This document shows positions 46,644-58,785 of a DNA stretch of 64,000 nt, piece by piece. The position numbers and the translations under genes are program-made. Location: contig JAGMUV010000002.1 in assembly GCA_020744425.1 (NCBI GenBank), positions 1,656,501-1,720,500 on the forward strand, read 5' to 3'. Each line of letters begins with the position of its first letter. Within the stretch, counting starts at the first letter, position 1. The stretch is from Dactylonectria macrodidyma. Its lineage: Eukaryota; Ascomycota; Sordariomycetes; Hypocreales; Nectriaceae. The notes under the pieces were generated by a model. It did no database searches and was not told the DNA's origin. It was given only the letters and a program-made list of their open reading frames with translations.

Positions 46644-49600
46644 TCACCTGCCATTTAAAGTTTCTTGTTGGTCTCGAGCTGACAAGTTTCTTGATCCACT
46701 GCGCCGATCTGTCAACGATTCCACAGTGTCTGACGCCGGAAGTGCCCTGTTTTGTTCCTCGATGAGAGCTTGGTTCGCCCATGTGGGCAGTCGAATGCTC
46801 CGCCGTTTCCTGTTGTCCGCCGCTTCACACATGACTTCCCAGTCTTTCCTAGCGTGTGGGCCTCGCGGGGTGCTTCCCGCTGCCATTCCTTGTCGTTGAA
46901 TGTTATGCAAGTTCTATCGCAAAGGTCGTTAGCAGAATCCTGAGTTGGTGCGGAATGTCTCTTACATCAGGGTCTGGCGAGTGAGCTCTACGACTAGCAT
47001 GGACAGGTATCTCCGTAACAGGCAGTCCATCCATCGCATCCATTCGACTTTCCAGTGCCTTCTTGTCTGCTAGAGCCACATATGAGGGTGTCCAATGCCC
47101 TGAAACCAGCGCGATCACAAACTTGCTATGAACCAGCAGTTCATGGAGGTGTTTCCAGTGTTGATTATCTGGGAGAAACCCGAACTCGCCTTCCTCCCGG
47201 ACAGCAGAAATCGCAGTTGTCAGAGATTGAGCCACCTTGTCCGGGCTTTCCTGAGGTTTGAGCAAGCGAGCCTCACTTAGAGCAGACACCCTTTTTTCAA
47301 GACTTGTTTGAAAGTCTGTCTTTGGCTGGGACCGGACCTGACTAAAGAGACTGCCCCTGGCGAAGGCACCAAGCTTGGGTTTCGGTCCGGGGGTCGGCTC
47401 AGATGAATTCGCCTCTTTGCTCCTTTCAGGGGTCACAGTTGTGACCGGCTCAGTGGCCCGGGATATCTTTGTTCCAAAGTAGGTATTGGTGCCGGCTACT
47501 GGCAAAGGAACGGCCCCGAGTCCAGAGAAAGGAGCTTGAGGGGGTAGAGGGCGAGATTCCTGCTTGTTCAAGTCAATACCACCGTTTCTGCAAAGGAGAG
47601 AGACAATGTCTTACCTGTAAGCCACCGTTAAGCGCTGATGCCGTGGAATGTCTGTCATGTCTCTGCCATATACGAATAGGATCAGGTGCATCGAGCGACC
47701 CATCTAATGATTGGTTAACAGACTGCTGGTTGCTTGGAGGAACCGATTCATCAGGGGAAGTAGGGAGTGCGGATGGCGTGGATGGTGTCGAAGGTAGGAA
47801 GGGCCGAGACATCCGGGGCAAGCGATGAAATTCAGCCTCGTCTGCTTTCGCTTTTGCTCTCTGAAATTCTTCGTTGGAATGAAGACCGTTGAGCTTCACC
47901 ATTTCGTTAACATCCCTCAGCTCGTCCACACTGAATTGCACAGCCTCGTCTTCCTTCTCAAATGTGTCTGTCAAGAGTATAGAGCGGATAGCTTCGTCCT
48001 TCTTCCCATATTTCATCAGTGTATCTAGGATGGAATCCATGCCTTCAAACTCTTTGAGGCTCTGGGCCAGCGTTGGCCTGATCTCATGGATAATCTTGGC
48101 GTTCCTGTTTGACCAGCTCACAGGGTTCTTTTTATCGACGACTCGGTATGCCAGTTGGGTCTTGAAGACGTGCTTGTTCTGAAGATCTTCTTCAAAGGTA
48201 CCGGCCACCACAAACCGGTAGACGAACACACCTTTCGTTTGTCCAATTCGGTATGCTCGCCCGATGGCTTGTTGTTCATGCACTGGGTTCCATTTAATGT
48301 CAAAGATGACAACCCTGTTGGCGCCCTGGATATTGAGACCAACTCCTCCCGCTGTCGTAGATATCAGATACACCTCCTGGTCTCCAACGTTGAAGTTTTT
48401 TATCATCTCTTGACGTTTGCTGATCACTGTCTTTCCTGTCAGGATGGAAACCCGTCTCTTCTGCATCTTGAACAGATTGATAAGGTAATCAATGATCGTC
48501 AATGATTGGCAAAATATGAGCACCTTGTCTCCGAGATCTCGTGCCTTATCAAGTATTATCGACAAGAGCTCAACTTTCCGCGACAAGGATGCAAGGTCAA
48601 GATCGGGCACCTTAAGCTCCTTTAACACCGGCTGAATGATGCTTCTAGGGAATGTTGTATCTTCCTCGTCTCCTAAAATTCCGTCGCTGATTTGTTTGAC
48701 CTTCTGCTGGAAGCATCTTGGGTGGTTGCAGATAAGTCCCAGGTGGTTCGTGATGCTGAAAAGGCGAGACTGTGGCATCTTGCCATTGGCAACGCCACCT
48801 TGCACAAGCGCGTCGATATAGAGAGCGTAGAGCTTGCTCTGCAACGGTGTAGGAGCAACAGAAATCACAAACTCCAGCTTTGAGGGCAGATCATCTTTCA
48901 GACACGACTTAATCGTAGCTCGATGGACTTTGGGTTGGACCAACTCTCTCAGTGCTTCTAACGTCTTCAGGGCGATTCGTTTCTCTCCACGGGTGCTGTC
49001 GCTGTACAGACCGTGCTGAATCGGAGTTGCATACACCTGCCGGAATTCTGGGAGGGGCCCCAAGAAGGTTGGTGCGACCCAGTCAAGCATGGCCCTATAC
49101 TCCTCGACATTGTTTGCCAGAGGAGATCCCGTAAGCGCAATTCGGCTCAATGATCTGAATCGAGCACAGGATTGATGAACGATGGTCTTTTCGTTCTTTA
49201 TTTGATGTGCTTCGTCGGCGACGATGATGCTCGGTTTGTCGACTAACAGCTCCTCCGAAGCCTCGTTCGAAGAGAGCATCTGACTTAGCATCTGATATCC
49301 TATCACGAGGACACCTCCATCTGTGGCCCATGCTCGGATTGCTGCATGTCTCTCGCTCGGGGACAGCAGAGCATCGATCTTGCGAAAGTGCCCAAGGATA
49401 CCTTCAGGTGCCCACAAAAGAAGTTCGTCCATCCAATTGTGTACCAAACCAGGGGGGCAGAGCACTAGAGTCTGAGAAGCTCTAAGGTCCTCGGGTATTT
49501 GCGCCCGAATGGATGGGTCTGAAGATTTGGATGACTCCTGTATCGCAACGAGGAGCGTGATGACTTGCATGGTCTTCCCCAAACCCATTGTATGTGCTAG

Positions 49601-52309
49601 CAGACAACCAGTTCGTTCTTCAGCAGCAACAACTTGGTTCCACATAAACCGGACGCCGTCAACTTGGTGCTCCTTGATCTGCTTGCCGATTTCCTCGTTG
49701 ATGTATATGAAGGATTGGTCATCTTGCTTGCTCTCGTTGATTATCATACGGGTTCTATCTCTTGATATTTCGTCAGAGATGGCAAGTGTAGCTCTGAGCT
49801 TCTTTCTCCGCAACTCCTGCTCTGCCATTCTCTCCGACTCTCTCTTTCTCAGATCCACTGCGGCTTTATTCTGGATGATTTCTTTAGGGCCAGTTTTCCG
49901 GCGCTTGGGCTGTCTTGTCTCCCCATCGCCAAGGGAAGCAGTATCATCCAGATCATCATCTTCCAGTTCACCCTCGGGAGTTTCAGCCCTATGGATCTGG
50001 CTGTCTTGCGGAAAATGGTGGGCAGTATCCTTGATGAAGGAACAAAACGGCCGGAAGAACGAGCGTTTGGCCTTTTCGATCTTCCCCTTCATTTTCAGGG
50101 GAAACGGGACAAGATGTGACTCTGAATATTGTCGCATCCTAGAGAAAGACAGAAAGGCAAGGGTTATGTCGAATGCCATGGTTTTCGAAGTCTGCTTCTC
50201 AAGACTCTTGATGTCCTCAAGTGGATGAGTCATCTGGGCTTCCACTGTCTCTCTCCAGGCATCTTCCTCTGAAGTTTCTTGGATAAATCTAAGAATTGCG
50301 CTTCGCCGTATGTGTGGAAGCTTCCAGATCAGGCAAATTAGCAGCTTCCATCGATCCTTAGACTTTGCCCATTGCTTGATGGAATGCGCCCCAATCTCTT
50401 CGAAGCTACCAAGGCTTTCAACATCTGGTGCAGTTATTGCAGAGTCAGGTCCAGCAGGTGTGCTTGTGGGACCGTCATTCGCTTGGCTGTTCTGAGTAGA
50501 CTCCGGCTTGATGGGACTTGTCAGATCTACGAATCCCTGTGTCTTGACACCCGTAGGCGAACTCGTTTCCCAGACCTGAGTAAGATCTATATACTCAGGT
50601 GACTCTCTTCTGCCACGCTCGGGGGAGGGATCGTGGTTGCCATAGTACAAAGCTTCATCGAGATCCATTGCATCTCCATTGCCGACTTCTGGTTCATCGT
50701 CTGGTTCGATGAAATCGTCCTCATCGGAACTTGTTAATATTTCTTCGGCCAATGAATCAGCTGCATCCCTTCGGCGGGGTTGGAGCTTCGGTCTGGCCAC
50801 AGTTTCCGGCTTGGGTGGCTCAGTCCGAGATTCTAGCATTTGGACAAGCCATGCATTGTAGAGTTTGTCGTGAATGCTTTGCTCAAGGCAGCGTGCCTGG
50901 TCTCTCAGATCACCCTCCTTGGGCCAAGTTTCTCCCGAAATTTCGGTACAGAGTTTCTTGATTCGGTCATCGTAAAACTTGGATTGCGTATGGGCTTCCA
51001 AGACCTGTCTGGTCCTGTTTCCCCTACGCCGCGCATCATGCCATAAGTGATAGGCCTTCTTTTGGTGCTTTGGCAACTTTGTCTCCTGCCAAGTGACTTC
51101 AATGGCCTCGACCGCGTCCGCAAGGACCTGTTTGACTCTGTCCGGGGAGAGGGAATGTTCGCCGGCTCTTGCATCGAGTCTCTCCTTCTCCAATCTTTCC
51201 TCCTCCATCTCTCTTATTGTTTGTTCGTCAAAGTCTTCAGAAAGGTCAAACAGGTCAAGTACCGAGTCCGAGTCGCTTCCACTGGGTGACTCCATGGAGA
51301 AGAGCCCTCTTTTTTGAAGCATCTCCTTTCGGCTGTTGGTTCTCAGGAAATGCTTCATACCTCGATGCACGGCAAGTCTTCGTCCAGGAGGAAGCCAATT
51401 AGGAATCGCTGTTGCGAATGTGTCTTTACTTGGCTCAAGAAGACGGGAGCTTAGAGACCCCGTGGGAGATTTGATAGTTTCCAATGTCAGACTTCCATCT
51501 CCGAGATAAGCACTGGGTTGTGCTAGCTCCCAAGGTAGATTTTGCTCATCTCTAGAATTGATTCTAGGTACGAAGCCGATAGTATCAGCCTCGGTTGGGA
51601 TGAATGCATTGGAAATGTTGAGTGGTCTGCTTATCATAGTAACCGGTGCGATGCGTCTCGGCTTGGGTGGATTTGCGAGTTCGGGGAGCGTGGCTTGTAT
51701 TGTTTCTTCTGAGTCTCGTATTGGTGCTTCCGAGGCTTGCGGTGGGCTTGGAAGCCCTGGACTGGTCGGATGGTCATTTTCCAAAGTTCCCGCCTGAAGA
51801 GGTGACAGCTCCGAGTTCTCATGTGGTGCTGGGGCTGGAGTAACTGGGTTCGATGATAACAACACTTGTTGTATCGGGCTTTGAGGTTGACGTGACGTCT
51901 CAGCTTCCCTATCGATTGGTTGCGAGAGGGGAAGGACATGGCGATTGACTCCCACATTGGATGTTAGTGGAGTCCTGTATCCATCGGGGTCGAAATAAAT
52001 GCCAGCCTGCTTCCGATTAAAGTCCTGTCTCCAATGCTGGTATGCCCAGCTTTTTGATCGCAGTGTAAGGATAAGCTCCCCGATTGCCACTTTGTGGCGA
52101 GCCAACCGAATACCGAGATACTCCATCAGCTCCTGGCGAGAGCACACTTGCTCATAGGTAAGGAGAGTTTTGCCGTCAATCTCCTGCTCTCGAATCCGCT
52201 CAGCGAGAGCCGGACGGTCTGTGGCCCAGTGGCAGTTGGGCGCCGTCAACACCTTGACGACAGTCGCCACATCCCAAGAGAAGGGATCATCATCTGCAGA
52301 GCCATCCAT
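46644..52309 (-). CDS. Large SNF2-family ATPase, ATRX/RAD54-like chromatin remodeller
   Basis: A nuclear DNA-translocating ATPase. Exons 52309-47615, 47562 (or 47559)-46966 and 46913-46644 give about 1,853 residues. N-terminal residues 1-110 look like a small helical SAM/X-type domain (LLTYEQVCSRQELMEYLGIR). A long disordered acidic region follows. The helicase core begins IKEHQVDGVRFMWNQV and has Walker A HTMGLGKTMQ (about residue 908), the DEAH box ADEAHQIKNEKT (about 1030), LTGSPLANN, and the C-lobe motifs LISTTAGGVGLNIQGANRVV and IGRAYRIGQTKG (about 1353). The spacing and the IGRAYRIGQ form resemble ATRX and ARIP4. The last two exons are short and easily missed. Their introns are 52 (or 55) bp with a GTAAGA donor, and 52 bp with a GTAAGA donor, TGCTAAC branch site and ATAG acceptor. 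The tail has RKRRSIRLPTWANQAL. The precise orthologue is not certain. Confidence 0.88.
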
Positions 52310-53755
52310 CTAGCTTTTCGATGACTCTGAAAAGCCTAGTGGCGGGAGGTTTCTAGAAAAGCGTTAGAAACTAAGGCAGAAATGGCGTTCACCAACAGCG
52401 GAGTGCTTGGTGTGTTTAAACCAGCAAATGATTTGAGAGCAAACAAGTGAGACCAGGGTTGCCTACCTTCTTTTCTAAGTCATGAGCTGGCTAGGCAGAT
52501 TAGAATCGGGAATGGTGTTGTATAACCGCCGTGAGGCTGGCTCTAAGACCAAGTCGTCGCGTCTCAGGCGCAAGGCGAACAGGCTTGAGAGGTAGACAGA
52601 TGATGAGATCGTGCTCGATGAGTGCCCTCCTTTCGTCTAGAGTGAAGATAGGGGAAAAGACAGGCCAGAAGGCTCTCCAGAGAATGCGAGGCTTTTCTGT
52701 GGAATCTCTGGAATAAATAGTCGTCGATCTCCCATTTCAAGGCGGGCGCGAGGTGGCGTTTGTTGCTGTTGGACGGTGACAGACGACTGATTGGCAGGAG
52801 AGCCACGTGACACAAATGTTGCTTTTTGAACAAATGGAAGGCACCAGAGTTGCGTTGCCTGAGGCGCTGCACTGCTTTATTAGGCCGCAGCCCTGAGTGT
52901 GTTTTTCTTCCCGTCGGCTGTTGGCAGCTGCCAAGGACTTGATAAAAATCCACGGCTCAATCTAGGTACGCGATGAAGGCTTCATCAGGGTCTAGGATGC
53001 TGTTCGTTCATCGTTTGCGGATTCTTGAGTGGATCCATCTACGAAAATCATTTAGACCAATCAGATTCAAATCTGTCCTGTATGGTAAGGCTGGCTGGAG
53101 GGGTTGGTTCATGTACCCCTCCAAACGCCGCGCCATACCCCTACTAAGGAACTCTTGAGCAACAAGAATCAGAATAATTCCCCATCATGGAGTAGTGATA
53201 AATAGAGAAGGTCAATAACAGAGAGTCTCCAATTTCAGATAGTAAGCCTCCGATTTCAGCCATAGTTTAGGTTGCCGGGGATTCGCACTACAATAATAGC
53301 TTGCAGACAAGCACCAAACCGATGGTCTCGCGTGCCCCTCATTGCATCATCCCGAGAACAGTCCGCTCCCCACCAACACAAAACACCTGGAAGGACGTTA
53401 CTGCTCAGCAAGAAACTTCTCAAAGTGTTTGCAAATATAATCAGTGACTACGCTGAAAATAGTAAACCCTTTTTTTTTTAGGCACCAATTTGAATAAACA
53501 CGGCGCTGCCAAGGACAGAAGATCAAGGGCTGCTGCATTAGGCGCCATCATCCGGAAGCACCCACTCGCAGAATTATTAAGCCACGCTACTTTCTAATTC
53601 CGCAAACTGAGACCGTTCTAAGTTGACAGACACTTGGGACAAAAAGCAACAATTTGATCTACCCGATCATCTCCTTAACACCCTTTCCTCGGCCTCCCAC
53701 TGTCTTGTCTCGTCGCGTCTCAATCATCCGCCCACCCAAGTCTATCCGCAGCGCC
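52310..53755. other. Intergenic, divergent promoter region of SNF2 gene and GSH2
   Basis: About 1.45 kb. There is a short T-run near 53,468-53,480 and otherwise only small non-conserved open frames. No tRNA or other RNA gene recognised. Confidence 0.55.
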
Positions 53756-55461
53756 ATGGCATCTCTCGTGAGCGGGGCTTATCCACCATGCTTGAAGGTC
53801 GAGGAGCGAGAAGCCCTCATTGAAACCGTCAAGGACTGGTCGATAGGCAATGGCCTCGCAGTGCGGCCGCCACCCACCGTCATTGCTGCTGAAGCTGATC
53901 CCAAGGCTATTACCGCCATCAATGTGCCTGTCACACTCTTCCCCAGCCCGTTCCCACGCCAATGCTTCACTCAGGCCAAGTCCGTGCAGAAGACTTACAA
54001 CGAGCTGTATGCTGCTGTGAGCCGGGATGAGAAGTTCCTCGCCCAGGTTGTCAAGGAGTAAGTGCCACGGTCGCCCACGACTCATCTCGCAAAAACTGAT
54101 GGTCGGCTAGGGTCGGAGGTGGTGATGAGTTTATTCGCAATCTCTGGAGTGTCCACCAAAAGGTCAAGACTGAGGGATATACTCAAGTGAGTCTCGACCA
54201 CGGGTTATGGACCAACCCAAATCTAATCAAATTCAGCCCCTGTCTTTGGGTCTATTTAGATCCGACTACATGGTTCACCAGGATACCACAACTTCAACTC
54301 CTACTCTACAGGTGAAGCAGGTCGAGTTCAACACCATCGCGGCCTCCTTTGGTGGCTTGTCAACTTACACCTCTCTATTACACCAGCAAGTTTTACGCAT
54401 CCCGCTCAGCCTACAGACGATATTCTAACAAGCGTAGATTCCTTGCCAAAACAGAATACCCGCTTCTTGATAGCTCCATTGCCGAGGGCGCCTTGGACCT
54501 CCCTAAAAACACCACTGCGACTGGTTTGGCCGCCGGCATTGAGTCTGCCTACCATGCATATCCCGAGTCCGACCTTGGACATCAAAAGGCCGTCATATTC
54601 CTAGTCCAGGGCGGCGAGAGGAATGTCTTCGACCAACGCCACCTGGAGTACCAGATCGCCAAAGCATCACCAACCATCCCCGTCTTCCGGCTAGCTTATG
54701 CGGATGTCCTGAAGCACACCACCCTCGCTGCCACACCCAAGCGTCAACTTCTCTACCGTCTTCCTCGAAACCCGTCTAAGGTTTACGAAGTCGCTGTGAT
54801 TTACATGCGGTCTGGCTACGACCCTAGCGACTACCCTGGGCAAGAAGCCTGGGACGCTCGGTACCACTTGGAACGTTCCCACGCCATCAAGTGCCCAACG
54901 ATCTTGACGCAACTTGCTGGTACCAAGAAAGTTCAGCAAATTCTCACGACGCCAAAGTCCTCTTCTACCCCCTCAGCCCTCAGCAGGTTTATCAAAGACG
55001 ACACGGACGATGCCGCTGAGCTCTGGCGCTCGTTCACAAACATCTATCCGATGGACACGAGCGAGGCAGGACTAGAGGCCCGAAAGAAGGCGCTTGACCC
55101 CCAGCTCTGTCAGGCATACGTGCTGAAGCCGCAACGTGAGGGAGGAGGTAATAACATCTACCGAGGGGCCATTCCTCCCTTTCTCAAGTCGGTGCCAGAG
55201 GCGCATTGGGGCTCCTACATCCTCATGGAGCTGATCACTCCTCCCCCTATCCAAAATATCATCCTCCGCAACGGAAACTTGGAGCAAGGTGGTGTCATTT
55301 GCGAGTTAGGCGTCTATGGCACTTGCCTCTGGGACCAAAACACCGGGGAGGTTCGACGCAACGAAGAGGCAGGTTTCTTGCTGCGGACCAAAGGCGACAA
55401 GAGCGAAGAAGGAGGCGTCGCAGCTGGGTTTGGCTGCATGGACAGTTGCGCCCTTGTATAG
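53756..55461 (+). CDS. GSH2: Glutathione synthetase (eukaryotic ATP-grasp type)
   Basis: Second step of glutathione synthesis: gamma-glutamylcysteine plus glycine plus ATP. Exons 53756-54057, 54111-54186, 54237-54385 and 54438-55461 give 516 residues. Introns 1 and 2 (53 and 50 bp) are GT-AG. Intron 3 (54386-54437, 52 bp) fits only as GC-AG, with donor A/GCAAGT, CTAAC branch site and TAG acceptor. It joins SLLHQ to FLAKTEYP in frame, whereas the nearest GT donor at 54390 breaks the frame with the best acceptor. Family motifs: FPSPFPRQCF, PLSLGLFRSDYMVH, QVEFNTIAASFGGLS, VQGGERNVFDQRHLEY, KCPTILTQLAGTKKVQQ, the glycine-rich ATP loop QREGGGNNIYRG (about residue 410), and the C-terminal GFGCMDSCALV. 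The start ATG gives MASLVSGAYPP, as in related proteins. Cytosolic. Confidence 0.94.
54386..54437 (+). other. GC-AG intron of GSH2
   Basis: Donor reads CA/GCAAGT, the strong consensus form for GC donors. There is a CTAAC branch site 8 nt before the CGTAG end. Length (52 bp) equals the neighbouring introns. Exons meet in frame at Gln-Phe. Confidence 0.8.
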
Positions 55462-56811
55462 GTAATCCAGCGTTGCCTCAGCCTTGAAGGACACAAGTTC
55501 TTCCCAAATTCAACGATACACTGATGCTACTTCCCGTTTTCAACATTACCGACTTCCCATAGTGAAGCCACGATCATCAATTCTTGTGTTCATCTGCACC
55601 TCGAGCCTTCTAGAGTCCAGATATTCCGTCCGCCTACAAATTGTCACTGCCCCGGCCCATTCCTCTTCTTCCATTCATGCTCGAGTGAACTTGGTTCTGG
55701 GAATTGGCAAACTTTAAGCATCCCCAGAATCTGACATCATTGTTCAATACCTATTTATTGCCAATCTTACCGACTTTATGCTAGCAGTCCAAAATCCGCC
55801 ATCCAGCTTCTTTACCAGCAACGCTATTGCCATCACTTCTGTCGACTTTGAGTCGGCAATCCGCCCGAAATGAAAGCCATGGTCCAACCCACCCCCGTTG
55901 ATGTCTTCGAGAACTACTCGTTTGCCGCTATCGACCATGATGAAAAATTGCGTTCGTGGATGGTTAGATGGTGGGAGGACCCATTCGTGGAAAGGGGCGG
56001 GTCGCATTTTGGCGACAACAGCAACAGCTTCGCAACTATGTCCCCTGCATCCAGATGGGCATGCGAAGATGGGTCATCAACCTCCTCTGAACCCTTGTAG
56101 TCATCCGATGATGACGAACGGGTTTTTAGTAGCATACTCGACTTCTTGCACAACCAATTCGACGTCGATGTCGGCAAATAGCCGTGGTTGATGAGGCTTG
56201 CACAAACCGTTCGCTGAACGAGGTCCTACCTCATTAGACATCAGTGCAGACATTATCAACCCAGAAATCGACAACCCCTTAAGAGGATATGGACAATGGT
56301 TTCAAGGCGATCATAAGAATCCGACCAAAAATCGCTAGAAATAGCGGCCTCTGAGGATCTCCATCTCAATGTGTTCTGATGGGAGACATTCTGATGGGGG
56401 CGGTGTTCTAATGACGACAGCAGGCGAGGTCAATGGAAGGTCGGATTGCACACTCAGATATTCGTCAACACTACGGGGACGTCATGTAAGCGGGTGGGGT
56501 TTAGCGGATGTCAGATAAACAGCGTTGATACTTGTCGTTGGCTCGAAATTCAATCAACTTTGATGGACAATCATTCAGATGGCCCAAGTGACGGGCCCAG
56601 TAGTGGGACTAAGTCAAGCGATTGATATATTGCATCATGGTATCATACATCTCCCCAGGCGATTCCCTTACAAGCGTAACCCTACATCTGACCATACAAG
56701 ACATCCAGCGATAAAAACATTATTCACAGAGGGGAGAGAGCCATACAGATGGGAAGGTTCTGGCAGCGAGAACCTGAACCCACATTTCGAAAACACGCTT
56801 GGGCTGCATGT
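55462..56811. other. Intergenic, convergent 3' regions of GSH2 and RIM1
   Basis: About 1.35 kb with no supportable gene. Short frames on both strands around 55,744-56,190 overlap each other and carry no recognisable motif. Confidence 0.55.
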
Positions 56812-57395
56812 TTACTCGCTCTGCTCAGAGTGCTCGGTGTTCTGGGGCCGTCGGAGGACATCAATGTTACCTTGGAGATAGTTAGCATGGCATGCCTTGC
56901 ATTTCGATTGGGAGTGTGGTGCTTACGCTGAATAATGCTGAAGCCGCTGCGGGTGGCACCATTGGCGTCGGTGTAAGTGTTGGTGCTGCAGTCACCCTCG
57001 ACGTAGACGGTGGCGCTGGAAGTCAATGTTAGCAAAGCAATTCCTTGTAAGCATCGCCGCAAGTTTGGAGTAGCCGTCGCAAAGCGGACGGGCGATGGCG
57101 GGCGGTAAAGGGCTCACCCTTTGGGCAGGTTCATGAGGAAGTCGCGCGAGCCGCCCTCGGCGAAGCTGGTGACGCGGAACCAGCTGGTCTTGCGGTTTTC
57201 GGCACGGCCATAGTTGCTGGCGACGGCGTAGCGCACGACGTCGCGGCCGGTGCTGGTGGAGTGAAGCTCAGGCGTGTCGGCGAGGTTGCCCACGATGGTG
57301 ATGCGGGCGACGGCGCGCGGTGCCGACGTGCTGAATGCGCGGGCGACCGAGGTCTGGGCGAAGGCGGCGCGGCGGAAGAGGGCGGAGGAAGACAT
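56812..57395 (-). CDS. RIM1: Mitochondrial single-stranded DNA-binding protein
   Basis: Binds single-stranded mitochondrial DNA during replication, like bacterial SSB. Exons 57395-57118, 57015-56927 and 56870-56812 give 141 residues. Introns are 102 and 56 bp with GTGAGC and GTAAGC donors and CAG and AAG acceptors. The presequence is MSSSALFRRAAFAQTSVARA followed by a FSTSAPR-type cleavage region. The OB fold follows: ARITIVGNLADTPELHSTST, RDVVRYAVASNYG, TSWFRVTSFAEG, FLMNLPKGATVYVEGD, TYTDANGATRSGFSIIQRNIDVLRRP. The protein ends in an acidic tail (QNTEHSEQSE), shorter than in bacterial SSB. The 5' side carries a GGTT-type repeat (57441-57479) within the likely leader or promoter. Confidence 0.93.
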
Positions 57396-58785
57396 GGCTA
57401 GGTGTAGGTAATAAATAGGTAGGTAGCTGGCGATTGAAGCTGGTTGTTTGGTTGGTTGGTGGGTTGGTGGGTTGGTTGGCGATGGTGTTGTTGGCGGGAT
57501 ATGTTTTTGCGGAGGGGAGCGTTGAACTAAGTGACGGAACTATGGTGGGCTGGATTCGGTACCTATCTGCAAGCTCTGTCGCGTCGCCCACCCACCCACT
57601 TATGCTCGTTCTGTGCCTTAGGTTGTGCAGCCTTTTAAGCAGGGAGATTAGGGGGTCGCGCCTATGCTACGCTGGTTGGCTGGTTTCGCATGAATTGCAC
57701 CCGTGCGCCGAGCCGCATAAGAGTGGAAGCTTGGGGTATCATATCGTTCAATGCCATGTTGACGATCGGGTAATACGGTATTGCGTCTACTGCGATCCGT
57801 CCACTGCGATATTGCGATCCAGCCTTGATATCACCATCTTCCTCAGCGTCCCACCATCACCACCATCGTCACTAATGGCTCGCATGATGCAAACCTACCT
57901 AATCAGCGACTTTCATTCAATAAGAAAATCAAGTCACGATGACATACTCTAGCTCACCATCTCATCCGAAAATCGTGCCACATCACTGTCGTCGTAACGC
58001 CTTCGCCTCCTCACCCATGGGCACTACTCCATGTCCCAATGCTTGCGTAAAGTGATGCAGATTTCATTTCCCAAAAACCGCCCCTTCACCACCCAAAATG
58101 ACACGTCTCCTTCTCTGTTCGAACTCTTGATCACTATTTTTGGTTCAGAACCGTGCCATTTTTCCCTGCCTTTGACTCCAGTCCGGGGCGCTTCTCAAAC
58201 CTCACTATCCCTACTCGGGTTTCCGTATTTGGGTGTCAATAGACGCCCTCAATAGCCGCCCTTTATACACAACAGGCTATTCCCACCGCAACACCCTGCC
58301 CGAACTACCCGAACCCATGCCTTTATACAAAAAAAAAATAGAGCCCTGATACGCACTGTTTACTTTAGTCTCACTGGCTCAGCTCGTTCCTGCCTATGAG
58401 CCCGCTTTTCATCTGCCTCCAAGTTGATCAATCATGTGTAAGTCGTCCGCTATTGAGGCGAGGGTTTGCCTCTCTGCCAATAGCCCCCCAATAACCCCTC
58501 CCGCAACTGATCCAGCGCCCTGTATCTGGAACGCGAGGGCGTTGCGGCAGTTCAACAGTGTGTAAAAGTGAATAAGATGGCCGTTATTGAGGCCCACGCG
58601 TCTTTTGTCTCGGTCAGCCGTTACACTACGAGGAAGAGGTCTTGAAGCCACTGCAGCTCTCCCGCCCTCCCGTCTTTCTCCTTAACTACATCATCAGATC
58701 CGTGCCCAAGCTGTCTTTAATCCAACCTTCTTGACTCTAGTTCTTCAGTTCATACGAAAGTCTAGGCTTTCTCGCCTCCTTCGCG
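57396..58785. other. Intergenic, divergent promoter region of RIM1 and STE3-like gene
   Basis: About 1.4 kb. A GGTT-rich run (57441-57479) lies next to RIM1. No gene or clear pheromone-response-type element array was recognised. Confidence 0.55.
57441..57479. repeat. GGTT/GGGTT simple repeat
   Basis: About nine GGTT-type units with occasional extra G or T, starting 46 bp upstream of the RIM1 start codon. On the RIM1 strand it reads CCAACC repeats. Confidence 0.85.

Noticed and set aside
47588..47614. 27-bp intron GTAAGA...TTTGCAG in the SNF2 gene
   Set aside because: Too short for the spliceosome, and it leads to a stop after five codons. The acceptor 25-28 nt further on fits size and frame.
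54390..54432. GT-AG alternative for GSH2 intron 3 (donor GTTTTA, acceptor AACAAG)
   Set aside because: It is in frame but has a weak donor and a branch site only 2 nt from the acceptor. The GC-AG version has consensus signals throughout.
55744..56190. Overlapping short frames between GSH2 and RIM1
   Set aside because: Frames on both strands cover the same DNA, none has a recognisable motif, and the place is a convergent 3' region.
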